NCBI GenBank assembly: GCA_964579305.1
Contig: CAZOGY010000053.1
Location: 1-22,227 of the forward strand
From: JBCBWG01 sp964579305
GTDB lineage: Bacteria > Pseudomonadota > Alphaproteobacteria > Rhizobiales > Hyphomicrobiaceae
Direction of reading: 5' to 3'
Length of the DNA: 22,227 bases
Part shown: one piece after another, positions 14,616-22,179 of the stretch
Layout: each line of letters opens with the position of its first letter
How positions within the stretch are numbered: the stretch's first letter is position 1
Notes under the pieces: generated by a model
Told to the model about the DNA's origin: nothing
The model's input: only the letters and a program-made list of their open reading frames with translations
Databases searched by the model: none
Made by a program: the position numbers and the translations under genes

Positions 14616-15521
14616 ATGACGTCGGCACAATGGCTTTGGCTTGTCTTGCTGTCCGTGTTGTGGGGCGGCGCATTCTTTTTTATCGGCGTGGCCGTCCACG
14701 AATTGCCGCCGCTGACCATCGTGCTGGCGCGGGTTGGTCTTGGGGCCGTCGTCTTGTGGGTGATCGTGTTTGCGTCCGCGCGGTCCGTGCCGCGCGAGAT
14801 CGGCGTCTGGGGCACATTCGCCGGCATGGCACTGTTCAACAATGTCATTCCATTCACAGCGATCGTTGCGGGACAACAGTCGATCTCAAGCGGGCTTGCA
14901 TCGGTGCTCAACGCGACCACACCGGTCTGGGCCGTTTTGCTGCTGGCAACGTTGACAAGCGATGAACCGCTGACGGGGCGCCGGATTGCTGGCGTGGTCC
15001 TGGGCGCCTTGGGCGTCGCCATCTTGATCGGACCGGCTGCACTGGCCGGCGAGACGTCGGACCTGCGGGGCATGGTCCTCGTGCTGCTGGCGACGTTTTC
15101 CTATGGATGTTCGGCTGTTTGGGGCCGCCGTTTGCGCGGGACGGCGCCCATCATCAGCGCAACAGGGCAGTTGACCTGCTCAACGCTTCTGTTGGCGCCG
15201 ATTGTGTTTTTGATCGATCAGCCCTGGGCGCTCCCGGCCCCTGGTCTTTCGACCGTCGCAGCGATCGTCGGTTTGGCCATTCCTGGTACTGCGCTGGCGT
15301 ATCTTGTGTTTTTCCACATCATCACAGTTTCGGGTACCGCGAACGTGATGCTGGTGACTTTGCTGATCCCGGTCAGTGCCGTCGCGCTGGGCGTCGCGTT
15401 CCTTGGAGAAGAGTTGCTGATGCGGCATGTGCTTGGCGGTCTCGTGATCGCGGCGGGATTGGTCGTCATCGATGGACGCGTTTTGCGCTTGCTGCGCACG
15501 CGCTTTGCCGGCGCAAGCTGA
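14616..15521 (+). CDS. EamA-family (DMT superfamily) transporter
   Basis: This inner-membrane protein of 301 residues has about ten hydrophobic segments in two EamA repeats, roughly 5-140 and 152-290. Typical family features are WGGAFFFIGVA in the first segment, the pattern PVWAVLLLATLTSDEPLTGRR near the end of repeat one, and GEELLMRHVLGGLVIAAGL near the end of repeat two. Such proteins export amino acids, nucleobases or other metabolites; the substrate cannot be told. ATG 14616 was chosen over an upstream TTG at 14553 because it has GGGAA just upstream and the first membrane segment begins a few residues later. It is divergent from gltX and converges on the methyltransferase-like gene with 18 bp between stops. 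Confidence 0.9.
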   Translation: MTSAQWLWLVLLSVLWGGAFFFIGVAVHELPPLTIVLARVGLGAVVLWVIVFASARSVPREIGVWGTFAGMALFNNVIPFTAIVAGQQSISSGLASVLNATTPVWAVLLLATLTSDEPLTGRRIAGVVLGALGVAILIGPAALAGETSDLRGMVLVLLATFSYGCSAVWGRRLRGTAPIISATGQLTCSTLLLAPIVFLIDQPWALPAPGLSTVAAIVGLAIPGTALAYLVFFHIITVSGTANVMLVTLLIPVSAVALGVAFLGEELLMRHVLGGLVIAAGLVVIDGRVLRLLRTRFAGAS

Positions 15522-15539
15522 GCGTTGCCGCACGCGTCA

Positions 15540-16469
15540 TCACACACCCCAGGGACGGCGGCGCCAATTTCCAAAACGGCGGTCGTTGCCTTTGCTGACG
15601 GAAACGAGTTCACCGATGCTTTCGTGGCCGAGGTCGCCGCTGCCCGGTCGCAGGAGGTGAAAGTTTGCGTGCAAAAGCCCTTCGGCTTCTTTGTTGCGCG
15701 TCGCAATCCCTTGCGCTTCGAGCGCCATCAATACGTCGGTCCATTCCTGTGTCGAGGCAAATCGCCGTTGCACAAAGCTGATCCCATCAAGCGTTTCCAG
15801 GATCATGCCGTGGCTGGCCGCCAAAGCGCGGACGGGGTCCAGCGGGTGCATGCGTAAAGCAAACAGCGCAAGCCAAGGCCAGGCCGGGGCTGCAGCTTCG
15901 TAGAGCTTTGCAAAGGTGGCCTCGCTGGCGAAGTCCAGCGCCGTCGTGGAAATGATCAAGTCGACGCCGGACAATGCCTGTCGGGCCGTCGCGTCGAGGT
16001 CCTCGCTTTCCAGATCGATGCAAATCCCAGTTTCGATCAGGCCAACCGCTTGGGCATAGGCCAGCGCTTCTGGATGGACGTCGAGACCGATGATCTCGGC
16101 ATCAACCTGCTCTGGCCAGGACTGGAAATAATGACGGTCGAGCGCGATCAGTCGGTCGGATGTCAGATCGCTTAAGTCGAGATCGCGGAAGCGGTGGGCG
16201 AGTTGATCCATGTCGAGTGGATACCGGATCAGGGCTTCCAGCGCGCCGTATCCACAGCCAAGGCTGGCGACCTTGATGCGACGGCCGTGGGCGCGCGACA
16301 ACCGCACGATCAGATTGCGCAGCAGGTTCCGAGCCAAGTCAGGCAAGATATAGTCGAGCGCATACAGCACCCGGAAGTAGCTGCGCGGATCGGATTGATT
16401 GAATATGCCGTCCCAGGCTGGCTCTTCGACCAAGCCGCGTTGAAACGCGAGCGCGTCCGCTGCTGACAC
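15540..16469 (-). CDS. Class I SAM-dependent methyltransferase-like protein
   Basis: The 309-residue product is probably soluble. VASLGCGYG at 67-75 fits SAM-binding motif I, and IIGLDVHPEAL at 126-136 fits the acidic end of the second strand (D130). LSGVDLIISTTALDF at 166-180 could be the motif at the end of strand four. An N-terminal helical region (about 1-60, with SDPRSYFRVLYALDY) precedes the fold. The substrate is unknown; residues 240-275 may be a substrate-binding addition. The start is GTG 16469, with GGAAGG five bases upstream. The gene is divergent from the transporter at 16621, so it may share regulation with it but not a transcript. A plain nucleotide-binding Rossmann protein is a less likely alternative. 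Confidence 0.75.
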   Translation of the reverse strand: MSAADALAFQRGLVEEPAWDGIFNQSDPRSYFRVLYALDYILPDLARNLLRNLIVRLSRAHGRRIKVASLGCGYGALEALIRYPLDMDQLAHRFRDLDLSDLTSDRLIALDRHYFQSWPEQVDAEIIGLDVHPEALAYAQAVGLIETGICIDLESEDLDATARQALSGVDLIISTTALDFASEATFAKLYEAAAPAWPWLALFALRMHPLDPVRALAASHGMILETLDGISFVQRRFASTQEWTDVLMALEAQGIATRNKEAEGLLHANFHLLRPGSGDLGHESIGELVSVSKGNDRRFGNWRRRPWGV

Positions 16470-16620
16470 TGTAGCCTTCCGATCATGGTTGTGGTTCGCT
16501 GCCGCGCTGGCCCACGTGAGCCAACCCGCCCCCGATTGTGCCAGCTGACCTTATCGGTTCTGTCGGGCCGATGCGACCCACAGGTCCAATCCTGCCACGT
16601 CCAGCCAAGGAGTTTTCGGC

Positions 16621-17547
16621 ATGGCCCAGACGCTGACGACGGCCACGGTGGGCAATCCGACGCGGGCCTTGGCGTGGATGGTGGGTGCATTGGCATCGTT
16701 TTCCACCGTTGCGGTTGCCGGACGTGAGGCCGGTGAAGCGATGGCCGCGGCAGCGGGGCGCGATAGCCCGGCGTTGATTGATACCGTCCAGATCATGTTT
16801 GTGCGCAGCGTTGTCGGGCTTGTGATTGCCGCGGCGCTCGTTGCGGTTTCGCGCCAGGGATTTGCACTGATTGCCACGCCGAAGCTGCGCATTCACAGCG
16901 TGCGCAACACGGTGCATTTCGCGGCGCAGTTCAGTTGGCTGCACGCGCTGACGCTCATCCCGTTGGCGCAGTTGTTTGCAATCGAATTTACTGCGCCTTT
17001 GTGGGTGGCCGTGATGGCGCCGCTTGTGCTCAAGGAAAGCCTCACGCCGGTGCGTGTTGCGGCCGCGGCTCTCGGGTTTGCAGGGGTCTTGGTGATTGTT
17101 GGCCCACAGGTTTCCGGGATCGGCCTGGGGTCGGCCCTGGCCTTGCTGGCGTCATTGGGTTTCGCCGGGTCGATGATCGCGACCAAAGCGCTGATGCGCC
17201 ATGACACGGCTCTCAGCATCTTATTCCATATGTCGTGGATGCAGACGGTTATGGCGGGCATTATCGCGGCGCCCTATCTCACGGTGCCGACACCGGAGTT
17301 TTTGTTCTGGGCCTGCATCGTGGGCATTTGCGGGTTGAGCGCGCATTATTGCCTTGCCCGCGCGTTCGGCGAGGCCGACGCGATTATCGTCGCGCCGATG
17401 GATTTTCTGCGATTGCCGTTGATCACGGCGATTGGCGCCCTGCTCTATGGTGAAAGCCTGGAATTGGCGGTTCTTATGGGCGGATTGGTCGTAATTGCGG
17501 GCAATGTGATCAATCTGGTCGGTGAGCGACGGCGGGCGCGTGCTTGA
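16621..17547 (+). CDS. EamA-family (DMT superfamily) transporter
   Basis: This 308-residue inner-membrane protein has ten likely membrane segments in two EamA repeats. LKESLTPVRVAAAALGFAGV marks the end of repeat one and YGESLELAVLMGGLVVIAG the end of repeat two. The first repeat contains RNTVHFAAQFSWLHALTLIP, common in DMT proteins related to RhaT/YdcZ-like and S-adenosylmethionine uptake carriers, but the substrate cannot be assigned. The first segment is polar-rich and interrupted by an acidic stretch (GREAGEAMAAAAGRDSPAL), so its N-terminal topology is unclear. ATG 16621 has an excellent AAGGAG ribosome binding site eight bases upstream. It is not closely similar to the transporter at 14616, so recent duplication is unlikely. 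Confidence 0.9.
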   Translation: MAQTLTTATVGNPTRALAWMVGALASFSTVAVAGREAGEAMAAAAGRDSPALIDTVQIMFVRSVVGLVIAAALVAVSRQGFALIATPKLRIHSVRNTVHFAAQFSWLHALTLIPLAQLFAIEFTAPLWVAVMAPLVLKESLTPVRVAAAALGFAGVLVIVGPQVSGIGLGSALALLASLGFAGSMIATKALMRHDTALSILFHMSWMQTVMAGIIAAPYLTVPTPEFLFWACIVGICGLSAHYCLARAFGEADAIIVAPMDFLRLPLITAIGALLYGESLELAVLMGGLVVIAGNVINLVGERRRARA

Positions 17548-17656
17548 AGCTTATTCGGTTTTAGGGAATTGCCTGAGGCGAAAGATGGCGCGGCAATGAA
17601 AAACAGAGGTCGTGGCGGGTGAACGCGAGTGGACCCGAAATAGTCTGACCGATACC

Positions 17657-17709
17657 AGGCGCAGTCGGGTTGCGCCTTGAGCTGGCGCTTGCGTCGAACC
17701 CTCAAGGCG
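17657..17709. terminator. Two overlapping hairpins between converging genes
   Basis: AGGCGCA (17657-17663) pairs with TGCGCCT (17671-17677). CGCCTTGAG (17673-17681) pairs with CTCAAGGCG (17701-17709). The two perfect stems share bases 17673-17677 and cannot form together. They lie between the stop codons of the transporter (17547) and the exporter gene (17729), where a bidirectional terminator would be expected, but there is no long T-run on either side. Confidence 0.4.
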
Positions 17710-17728
17710 TCCGGGGATGTGGTGTCCA

Positions 17729-20161
17729 TCAAGACCGTCGCGCGGCCAACCAAAGTCCGACGCGGTCGACCAGATCATGCGTCGGTCCAGACGATCCAAC
17801 CGGCCAAGACTTGCGATAGACCGCGATGGCTGCTGGCAGGATCACAAGCTGTCCCAAGAGCGAGGCGGCCAGACACACCGCTGTCAGAAATCCAAACTGG
17901 CGTAGCGAGGGCAGGTCCGACAGGACCGTGACGCCAAGGCCGAGCGCGAGCACGATGGTGGTCAGCACAACGGCGGGCCCAATGTGGCGCATGGTCTCTT
18001 GGAGTACCAGCCGCACGTCGCGCGTATCGATATCCGTGCGTGATTCTTCGATTAGGAAACGATTGATGAAATGGATCGTGGAATCGATGGCCAGCGCAAA
18101 TGCCACTGTAATGGCAATAATGGACGCAAATTGCATGCCGCCGGTGCCAAGCCATAAAAGAGAGCCGGTTGCGAAAATTGGAAACAGCGATGGCAGAATG
18201 CTCGCGACACCCGCCAGAAGCGAGCGCAAAGCAATCCCGAGAAAAATGAAAATCACGAACATGTCGCCGATCAGGCCCCAATTGAGCTCACCGATGAGTT
18301 TTGCGGAGTTGCGCGCCGCAATGGCCGGTAATCCCGTGACCGAAATGGCATAGCCCGGATTGGACGCGCGGACGGGTTCAAGCGCTTTATCGATGACGTC
18401 CACGATTGGCAGAATACGGCTTGCGTCAATATCCGGCAGGCGTCCGGTGACGAGGACGGCCTGGCTGTTTTCAGCCACGAAACGACGCACGAGATGTCGC
18501 GGCAGGATCTCCACATAGGACTGGATGGTTTTGGGGTTGTCCTTACCCACTTGCGCAAGCCAGCGGCGCAAGCTTTCCAGCGACCAGACGTTGCCAAGGC
18601 CGGCGGTCTGCTCAAGGACCTCATGGGCGCGTTTGATGACCGCGATCGTGGATGGATCATAAAGCGAGACGCCATCGCCCCATTCGATCATAACGTGGAC
18701 GGGATTGGCGCCCGTCAGCTTCTGGTCGAGTTTGTCGGTGGCCGCCAGCGCTTGTTCTCGGTCCGGCACTTGGTCGGCCAGCCGGTACATGGGTTTCAGC
18801 GTGGCGTAAGCTGCTCCCGTGACGATGACGGCGGCCAGGCCGGCCAGCAGATACTTTTCAGGCTGAGCGGACACGGCATCGACAATCTTTCCAGTCCACC
18901 GGCGCACCACACCAATTTCGGTGTCGGAATCCAGTGCGTCGACCTCACGGCGTTTGGGATCAGCGGGCGTGTCGTCGGCATCGAGTTGCAGGACGAAGAC
19001 GGCAAGCGTGGGGACCACGACGGCGACGGCAAGATAGGAAATGGCCACAGCCAGGATGGCGGCTTGTCCAAATGTGCGGATCAGGGCGCTTTCGGCCAGC
19101 GAAAACGACAGTAGCGCAAGCGATGCGTTCATTGCCGTCAGCAAGCAGGCCGGTGCCACCTCACGCACGGCCGTCCGTGCGGCTTCCAGCCGTGAGAGGC
19201 CGCGGCGGACATCGCGGCGGATTGCCATCACAAGGTGCATGGAATCGGAAAAGCCTGACACCAGGATCAGCGGGGTCAGCACGTTGATGAAGAGATTGAG
19301 CCGGTAATCGAGGCCGCCGACCGCCCCCAAGGTCCAAAGGATACCGACCGTCGGACCGGTGACGGCAAGCAACGTGAGAGAGATCTTGCGAAAGAAGAAG
19401 AGCGCGACTGCAAGGCCGAGCACCAGGCCAAGCCCGTTGTAGATGATGCGGTCGCGCGAGACGGCATTGCGGATTTCGCGTTGCATCACCGGTGCGCCGG
19501 TCAGCTTGGCGGTGAGGCCCGAACCGGCCAGCGTGCGCGCCAGCGTATCCTCGATTTCGGCAATGACGGTGTCGGTGCCATGTGCGCGCACAAATCGGCG
19601 GTCGAGCGACATGACAATCAACGCAAGCCGGCCGTCTTTGGATAGGAACTTGCCTTCAACAATCCGGTTGGATCGGATTTTTTCCACGGCGGCCTGGAAT
19701 GCCGCGCCCTCAGGGAAGCGGTCCGGCATGACCGGCGGCGCATATCCCGTGGCATCCGGCTCGCCGCGCGCGGACAGCATTGAGACAAGGCCGCCCAGGC
19801 CGTCCCCCAGTTGCAGCTCGATTACGGCGTTCTTGAATGCCGTCAGGCCTTGCCGGGTGAGCAGGTTATCGCCTTCGACGACGGCGAGCACGTCGAACTC
19901 GCTTGATGGAAAGCGGCGATCGATGGCCTCGTATTGCCGGAACTCACGCGTGTCGGTGCGAAACAGTTCAGACAGCGAATCGTCGACCTTGAGACGCGCA
20001 ACGCCGAACGCAGCAAAAACCGAGATCACCGCGATGACAATCAGCGCCAAATGCGGGGCGGCAAGCGCGATCAGGCCCAATCGCTCCAGGCCGAACGTGA
20101 GCCTGAAGCGGCGCGGTTCGGGTGGGGCGGTCGGCTGGTTGGGAACGGTCGGATCCGGCAT
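17729..20161 (-). CDS. RND-superfamily (MMPL-type) exporter
   Basis: This 810-residue inner-membrane protein has the RND plan: one membrane segment (about 28-54), a large periplasmic domain (55-235), five segments, then the same plan repeated from about residue 436. The putative proton-relay aspartates are in the fourth and tenth segments: D305 in GFSDSMHL and D693 in IDSTIHF, each followed by serine. In mycobacterial MmpL3 the equivalents are Asp-Tyr pairs. No TolC-like or membrane-fusion gene is adjacent, which fits MMPL/HpnN-type lipid exporters more than drug efflux pumps. Cargo could be a lipid or hopanoid, but nothing nearby supports one. ATG 20161 has AAGG about ten bases upstream. The gene is divergent from tusA. 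Confidence 0.88.
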   Translation of the reverse strand: MPDPTVPNQPTAPPEPRRFRLTFGLERLGLIALAAPHLALIVIAVISVFAAFGVARLKVDDSLSELFRTDTREFRQYEAIDRRFPSSEFDVLAVVEGDNLLTRQGLTAFKNAVIELQLGDGLGGLVSMLSARGEPDATGYAPPVMPDRFPEGAAFQAAVEKIRSNRIVEGKFLSKDGRLALIVMSLDRRFVRAHGTDTVIAEIEDTLARTLAGSGLTAKLTGAPVMQREIRNAVSRDRIIYNGLGLVLGLAVALFFFRKISLTLLAVTGPTVGILWTLGAVGGLDYRLNLFINVLTPLILVSGFSDSMHLVMAIRRDVRRGLSRLEAARTAVREVAPACLLTAMNASLALLSFSLAESALIRTFGQAAILAVAISYLAVAVVVPTLAVFVLQLDADDTPADPKRREVDALDSDTEIGVVRRWTGKIVDAVSAQPEKYLLAGLAAVIVTGAAYATLKPMYRLADQVPDREQALAATDKLDQKLTGANPVHVMIEWGDGVSLYDPSTIAVIKRAHEVLEQTAGLGNVWSLESLRRWLAQVGKDNPKTIQSYVEILPRHLVRRFVAENSQAVLVTGRLPDIDASRILPIVDVIDKALEPVRASNPGYAISVTGLPAIAARNSAKLIGELNWGLIGDMFVIFIFLGIALRSLLAGVASILPSLFPIFATGSLLWLGTGGMQFASIIAITVAFALAIDSTIHFINRFLIEESRTDIDTRDVRLVLQETMRHIGPAVVLTTIVLALGLGVTVLSDLPSLRQFGFLTAVCLAASLLGQLVILPAAIAVYRKSWPVGSSGPTHDLVDRVGLWLAARRS

Positions 20162-20232
20162 GGCGGGCGGACCTTGCCCAATGCGCGCAGCGGAGACAAG
20201 CTGGCTGAGACACGACTTCTGACCGTGGTGAA

Positions 20233-20267
20233 GGCGGCCAGCCGGCCGCCCCCTCGCTCACGGGGGC
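20233..20267 (+). promoter_or_regulatory. Overlapping hairpins in the MMPL-tusA intergenic region
   Basis: GGCGGCC (20233-20239) and GGCCGCC (20244-20250) form a perfect 7-bp stem with an AGCC loop. GCCCCC (20248-20253) and GGGGGC (20262-20267) form a perfect 6-bp stem with an 8-nt loop. They share 20248-20250, so only one can fully form. They end about 49 bases before the tusA ATG and could be in its 5' leader. The element could equally be an intergenic palindrome repeat. Confidence 0.4.
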
Positions 20268-20315
20268 TCCGCCATTGGCTGCGTTGCGAAACGCGCAAAC
20301 GCGAAGGTGATCACA

Positions 20316-20606
20316 ATGACGCGAACGGCTCACAGTGAGCATGCGCCTCGTCCCGCATCTCAAACACCGCGCACGGTCGACCGTGTCGTGGATGCGCGGC
20401 ACCTCAAGTGCCCCTTGCCCACGCTGCGGGCGAAACAGGCGTTGCGGGAATTGGGGGCAAGCGCCGTGATCACCGTGCACGCCACCGACCCGCAAGCGCG
20501 CGAAGAATTGCGCCGGTTCGCCGCGCGCCATGGACATGTGATCGTGGCCGACGACCTCGTTGATGGGGTCATCACGATCACGCTGGCCCGCGACGCTGAC
20601 CAGTGA
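20316..20606 (+). CDS. TusA-family sulfur carrier / sulfurtransferase
   Basis: TusA-like proteins pass persulfide sulfur, for example toward 2-thiouridine in tRNA or other sulfur-using pathways. The 96-residue product has the family signature with the active cysteine in CPLP (C32, in DARHLKCPLPTLRAKQAL) followed by an alpha-beta pattern and a final hydrophobic strand (GVITITLA). The N-terminus carries about 22 extra polar residues before the fold. ATG 20316 was chosen because GAAGG lies eight bases upstream; the GTG at 20307 overlaps that site. It is divergent from the MMPL exporter. No tus or dsr partners are nearby, so its exact pathway is open. Its stop codon lies inside the first unit of a 13-bp tandem repeat. 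Confidence 0.9.
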   Translation: MTRTAHSEHAPRPASQTPRTVDRVVDARHLKCPLPTLRAKQALRELGASAVITVHATDPQAREELRRFAARHGHVIVADDLVDGVITITLARDADQ

Positions 20607-20666
20607 GGCGGGCCTGTGAGGCTGCCCTGTGAGGCTGGCCTGTGAGGCTGCCCTGTGGGGCGGGCC
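20602..20666. repeat. Tandem repeat, five units of 13 bp
   Basis: Units start at 20602, 20615, 20628, 20641 and 20654. Units two and four are identical (TGTGAGGCTGCCC); unit three differs by one base. The first and last units are more diverged. Odd units end in GGCC and even units in GCCC, which suggests growth by a 26-bp double unit. The first unit contains the tusA stop codon (20604-20606). With no spacers it is not a CRISPR array. Confidence 0.9.
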
Positions 20667-20682
20667 GACACACTACGGATGA

Positions 20683-20753
20683 GCGGCCCGTCACCGGAAA
20701 TGGCGCGAAAGCCAATCTGTCGGCGGAACATATCGGCGGGCCGCATCGGTGAC
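20683..20753 (+). promoter_or_regulatory. Crossing complementary segments upstream of the exported-protein gene
   Basis: GCGGCCCG (20683-20690) is the exact reverse complement of CGGGCCGC (20737-20744). GTCACCG (20690-20696) is the exact reverse complement of CGGTGAC (20747-20753). The order a, b, a', b' is that of an H-type pseudoknot or of two alternative folds. A small TGGC/GCCA hairpin (20701-20714) lies between them. The region ends 78 bases before the ATG at 20832. If transcribed, it would be a structured leader. This is by-eye complementarity only. Confidence 0.35.
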
Positions 20754-20831
20754 ATAATTTGAACGGCATCGCTGGTGGCATTGCAAACACTTGGTGTTGC
20801 CCAGCACCGTTTCGTCACGAGGACGCTCAAG

Positions 20832-21824
20832 ATGCCGAAGATCCAGTCTCGCCCTCGCCATGTGCTGCCTGCATTCTGGGGCGTGGTTGCGTTATCGCTG
20901 ACCGTTGCCGCCTGGCTTGCAGTGGCACCGGCGGTCAACGCGAAATCGCTTCAAGCGCCCGGAAGCAGCGTCGTGATCGACTTGCCGGATGGATTTCGCA
21001 TCGCTGAACGCTTTTTGGGCTTTCAGCATCCCTCTGGCGCGTCCGTGGTGATCATCGAGGCTCCGGCATTTGCCTATGACCGTATGCGTCCTGGCATGAC
21101 GCCCGCGCGCCTGAGAACCCGGGGCGTGCTTGATATTCAGACGATTGATCTGGGTCGCACGGATAAGCACGTGGCGCTTGTCGGGCGCCAGCCAACCGCG
21201 GTCGTCACGGTTCAAAAACTGATCCTGCTTGTTGGCAACGATCGCGTGACGACGTTGTTGTCGGCCAACCTGCCCCTGCGTGACGGCGAGACGGTTTCGC
21301 CCATGTTCGATGCGGTCAAAACAGCGTTTGCGAACGCGCGGCTGGCGGACAAGCCTGCGCCGCGAAAGTTTGGTTTTGATCTGGCCTACACGGGGCCGTT
21401 CAAAGAGGGCGAAGCGATCGGCTTCGGCGGGCGGATCTATTCGCTGACTGGAAAGTTGCCGCGCGGGCCGGTCAAGCAGGCCAGCCCAAATGTTGTGGTC
21501 GGCACGTCGTTTGATCGTGTCACGCGGGGTGATCAGGGCCGCACGCTCGCCCGCACGATGGTCTCTCAAATCTTGCGCGATTATAAACAGATCGACGTGT
21601 CGCCGGTGTCCGATGTGACGATCGACGGCCTTAACGGCTATTTGCACCGCGCGACCGGGGTGTGGACGCAGACCGGCGAAGAGATGGTCGTGTTGCATTA
21701 CCTGCTGATTGAACCAGCCGGCGGTTACGTTCGGATTTTTGCAACAACGCCGGCCAAGGATGCAGCCCGTTACGAGCCAGAGTTTCGCAAGATGGCCGAG
21801 AGCTTTCAGCGGACGCAAAAGTAG
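20832..21824 (+). CDS. Exported protein of unknown function
   Basis: I do not recognise this 330-residue protein by name. It starts with a signal peptide (basic residues, then hydrophobic 14-33, cleavage probably after VNA at 37), so it should be periplasmic or otherwise exported. The mature part has two similar-looking alpha-beta halves. Each contains a strand-rich core with VVI or VVV segments, and the second ends with GGYVRIFATTPAKDAARYEPEFRKMAESF. That final strand-helix pattern recalls the Mog1/PsbP-like (DcrB-type) fold, which is only a suggestion. ATG 20832 has GAGG about ten bases upstream and starts the signal peptide; a GTG at 20775 in the same frame is less likely. No operon partner is evident. 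Confidence 0.85.
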   Translation: MPKIQSRPRHVLPAFWGVVALSLTVAAWLAVAPAVNAKSLQAPGSSVVIDLPDGFRIAERFLGFQHPSGASVVIIEAPAFAYDRMRPGMTPARLRTRGVLDIQTIDLGRTDKHVALVGRQPTAVVTVQKLILLVGNDRVTTLLSANLPLRDGETVSPMFDAVKTAFANARLADKPAPRKFGFDLAYTGPFKEGEAIGFGGRIYSLTGKLPRGPVKQASPNVVVGTSFDRVTRGDQGRTLARTMVSQILRDYKQIDVSPVSDVTIDGLNGYLHRATGVWTQTGEEMVVLHYLLIEPAGGYVRIFATTPAKDAARYEPEFRKMAESFQRTQK

Positions 21825-21872
21825 CGAAGCGGCAGAACTGTTTGTGGCGGGCCGGGCCGCGTGTCTGATGGG

Positions 21873-21910
21873 ACTGGCGGGACTGACGGGACCAACTGGG
21901 TCCTGCCAGT
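21873..21910 (+). terminator. Possible terminator hairpin after the exported-protein gene
   Basis: ACTGGC (21873-21878) pairs with GCCAGT (21905-21910), and inside it GGACC (21889-21893) pairs with GGTCC (21899-21903). Three 9-bp near-repeats of the type GGGACTGGC cover 21870-21896. The hairpin lies about 50 bases after the stop codon at 21824. No T-run follows, so termination is only inferred from position. Confidence 0.35.
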
Positions 21911-21943
21911 GACGTCGGCGCGGCACGGGCCGGCGAACGTGAC

Positions 21944-21973
21944 TTGACAAGCGCGGGTGCACTCGGCGATAGC
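21944..21973 (+). promoter_or_regulatory. Probable promoter of tRNA-Val
   Basis: A perfect TTGACA (21944-21949), preceded by C as in the alphaproteobacterial CTTGAC consensus, is followed after 17-18 bases by CGATAG or GATAGC (21967-21973). The -10 element is imperfect. A start near 21980 would give a tRNA leader of about 50 bases, which is reasonable. Confidence 0.5.
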
Positions 21974-22030
21974 CTGCGCTTCCGCGCTGGCCAAGGTTTG
22001 CCAGCACCGCCGCCAGTTCCTTGGCGGTCC

Positions 22031-22105
22031 GGGCGGTTAGCTCAGCGGTAGAGCACACGCTTCACACGCGTGGGGTCACTGGTTCAATCCCAGTACCGCC
22101 CACCA
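22031..22105 (+). tRNA. tRNA-Val (anticodon CAC)
   Basis: The 75-nt cloverleaf is complete. The acceptor stem pairs GGGCGGT (22031-22037) with ACCGCCC (22095-22101). The D arm is GCTC/GAGC with loop AGCGGTA. The anticodon stem is CACGC/GCGTG with loop TTCACAC, so the anticodon is CAC, reading GUG valine codons. The variable loop is GGGTC, and the T arm is ACTGG/CCAGT with loop TTCAATC. The discriminator base is A at 22102, and the CCA end is encoded (22103-22105). All stems are fully paired. Confidence 0.97.
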
Positions 22106-22179
22106 TTGCGCAATCGCCGAGCCTCGCTGCCAGCAACGCGTTGTTCCCGGCCCACCCCCCAACCTAACCTGGTGAGCGC

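Noticed and set aside
14616..17547. Recent duplication producing the two EamA transporters
   Set aside because: Both have the family layout, but their sequences share little beyond general EamA patterns, so they are separate family members.
20328..20340. Palindrome GCTCACAGTGAGC as an operator for tusA
   Set aside because: It lies inside the tusA coding region just after the start, and a single odd-length palindrome is not enough to claim an operator.
20602..20666. Possible CRISPR array
   Set aside because: Units are 13 bp in direct tandem without spacers and no cas gene is present.
20690..20753. General-stress (EcfG-type) promoter near GGAAC at 20726
   Set aside because: The -35-like GGAAC is present, but the expected GTT-type -10 element is not found at the right spacing.
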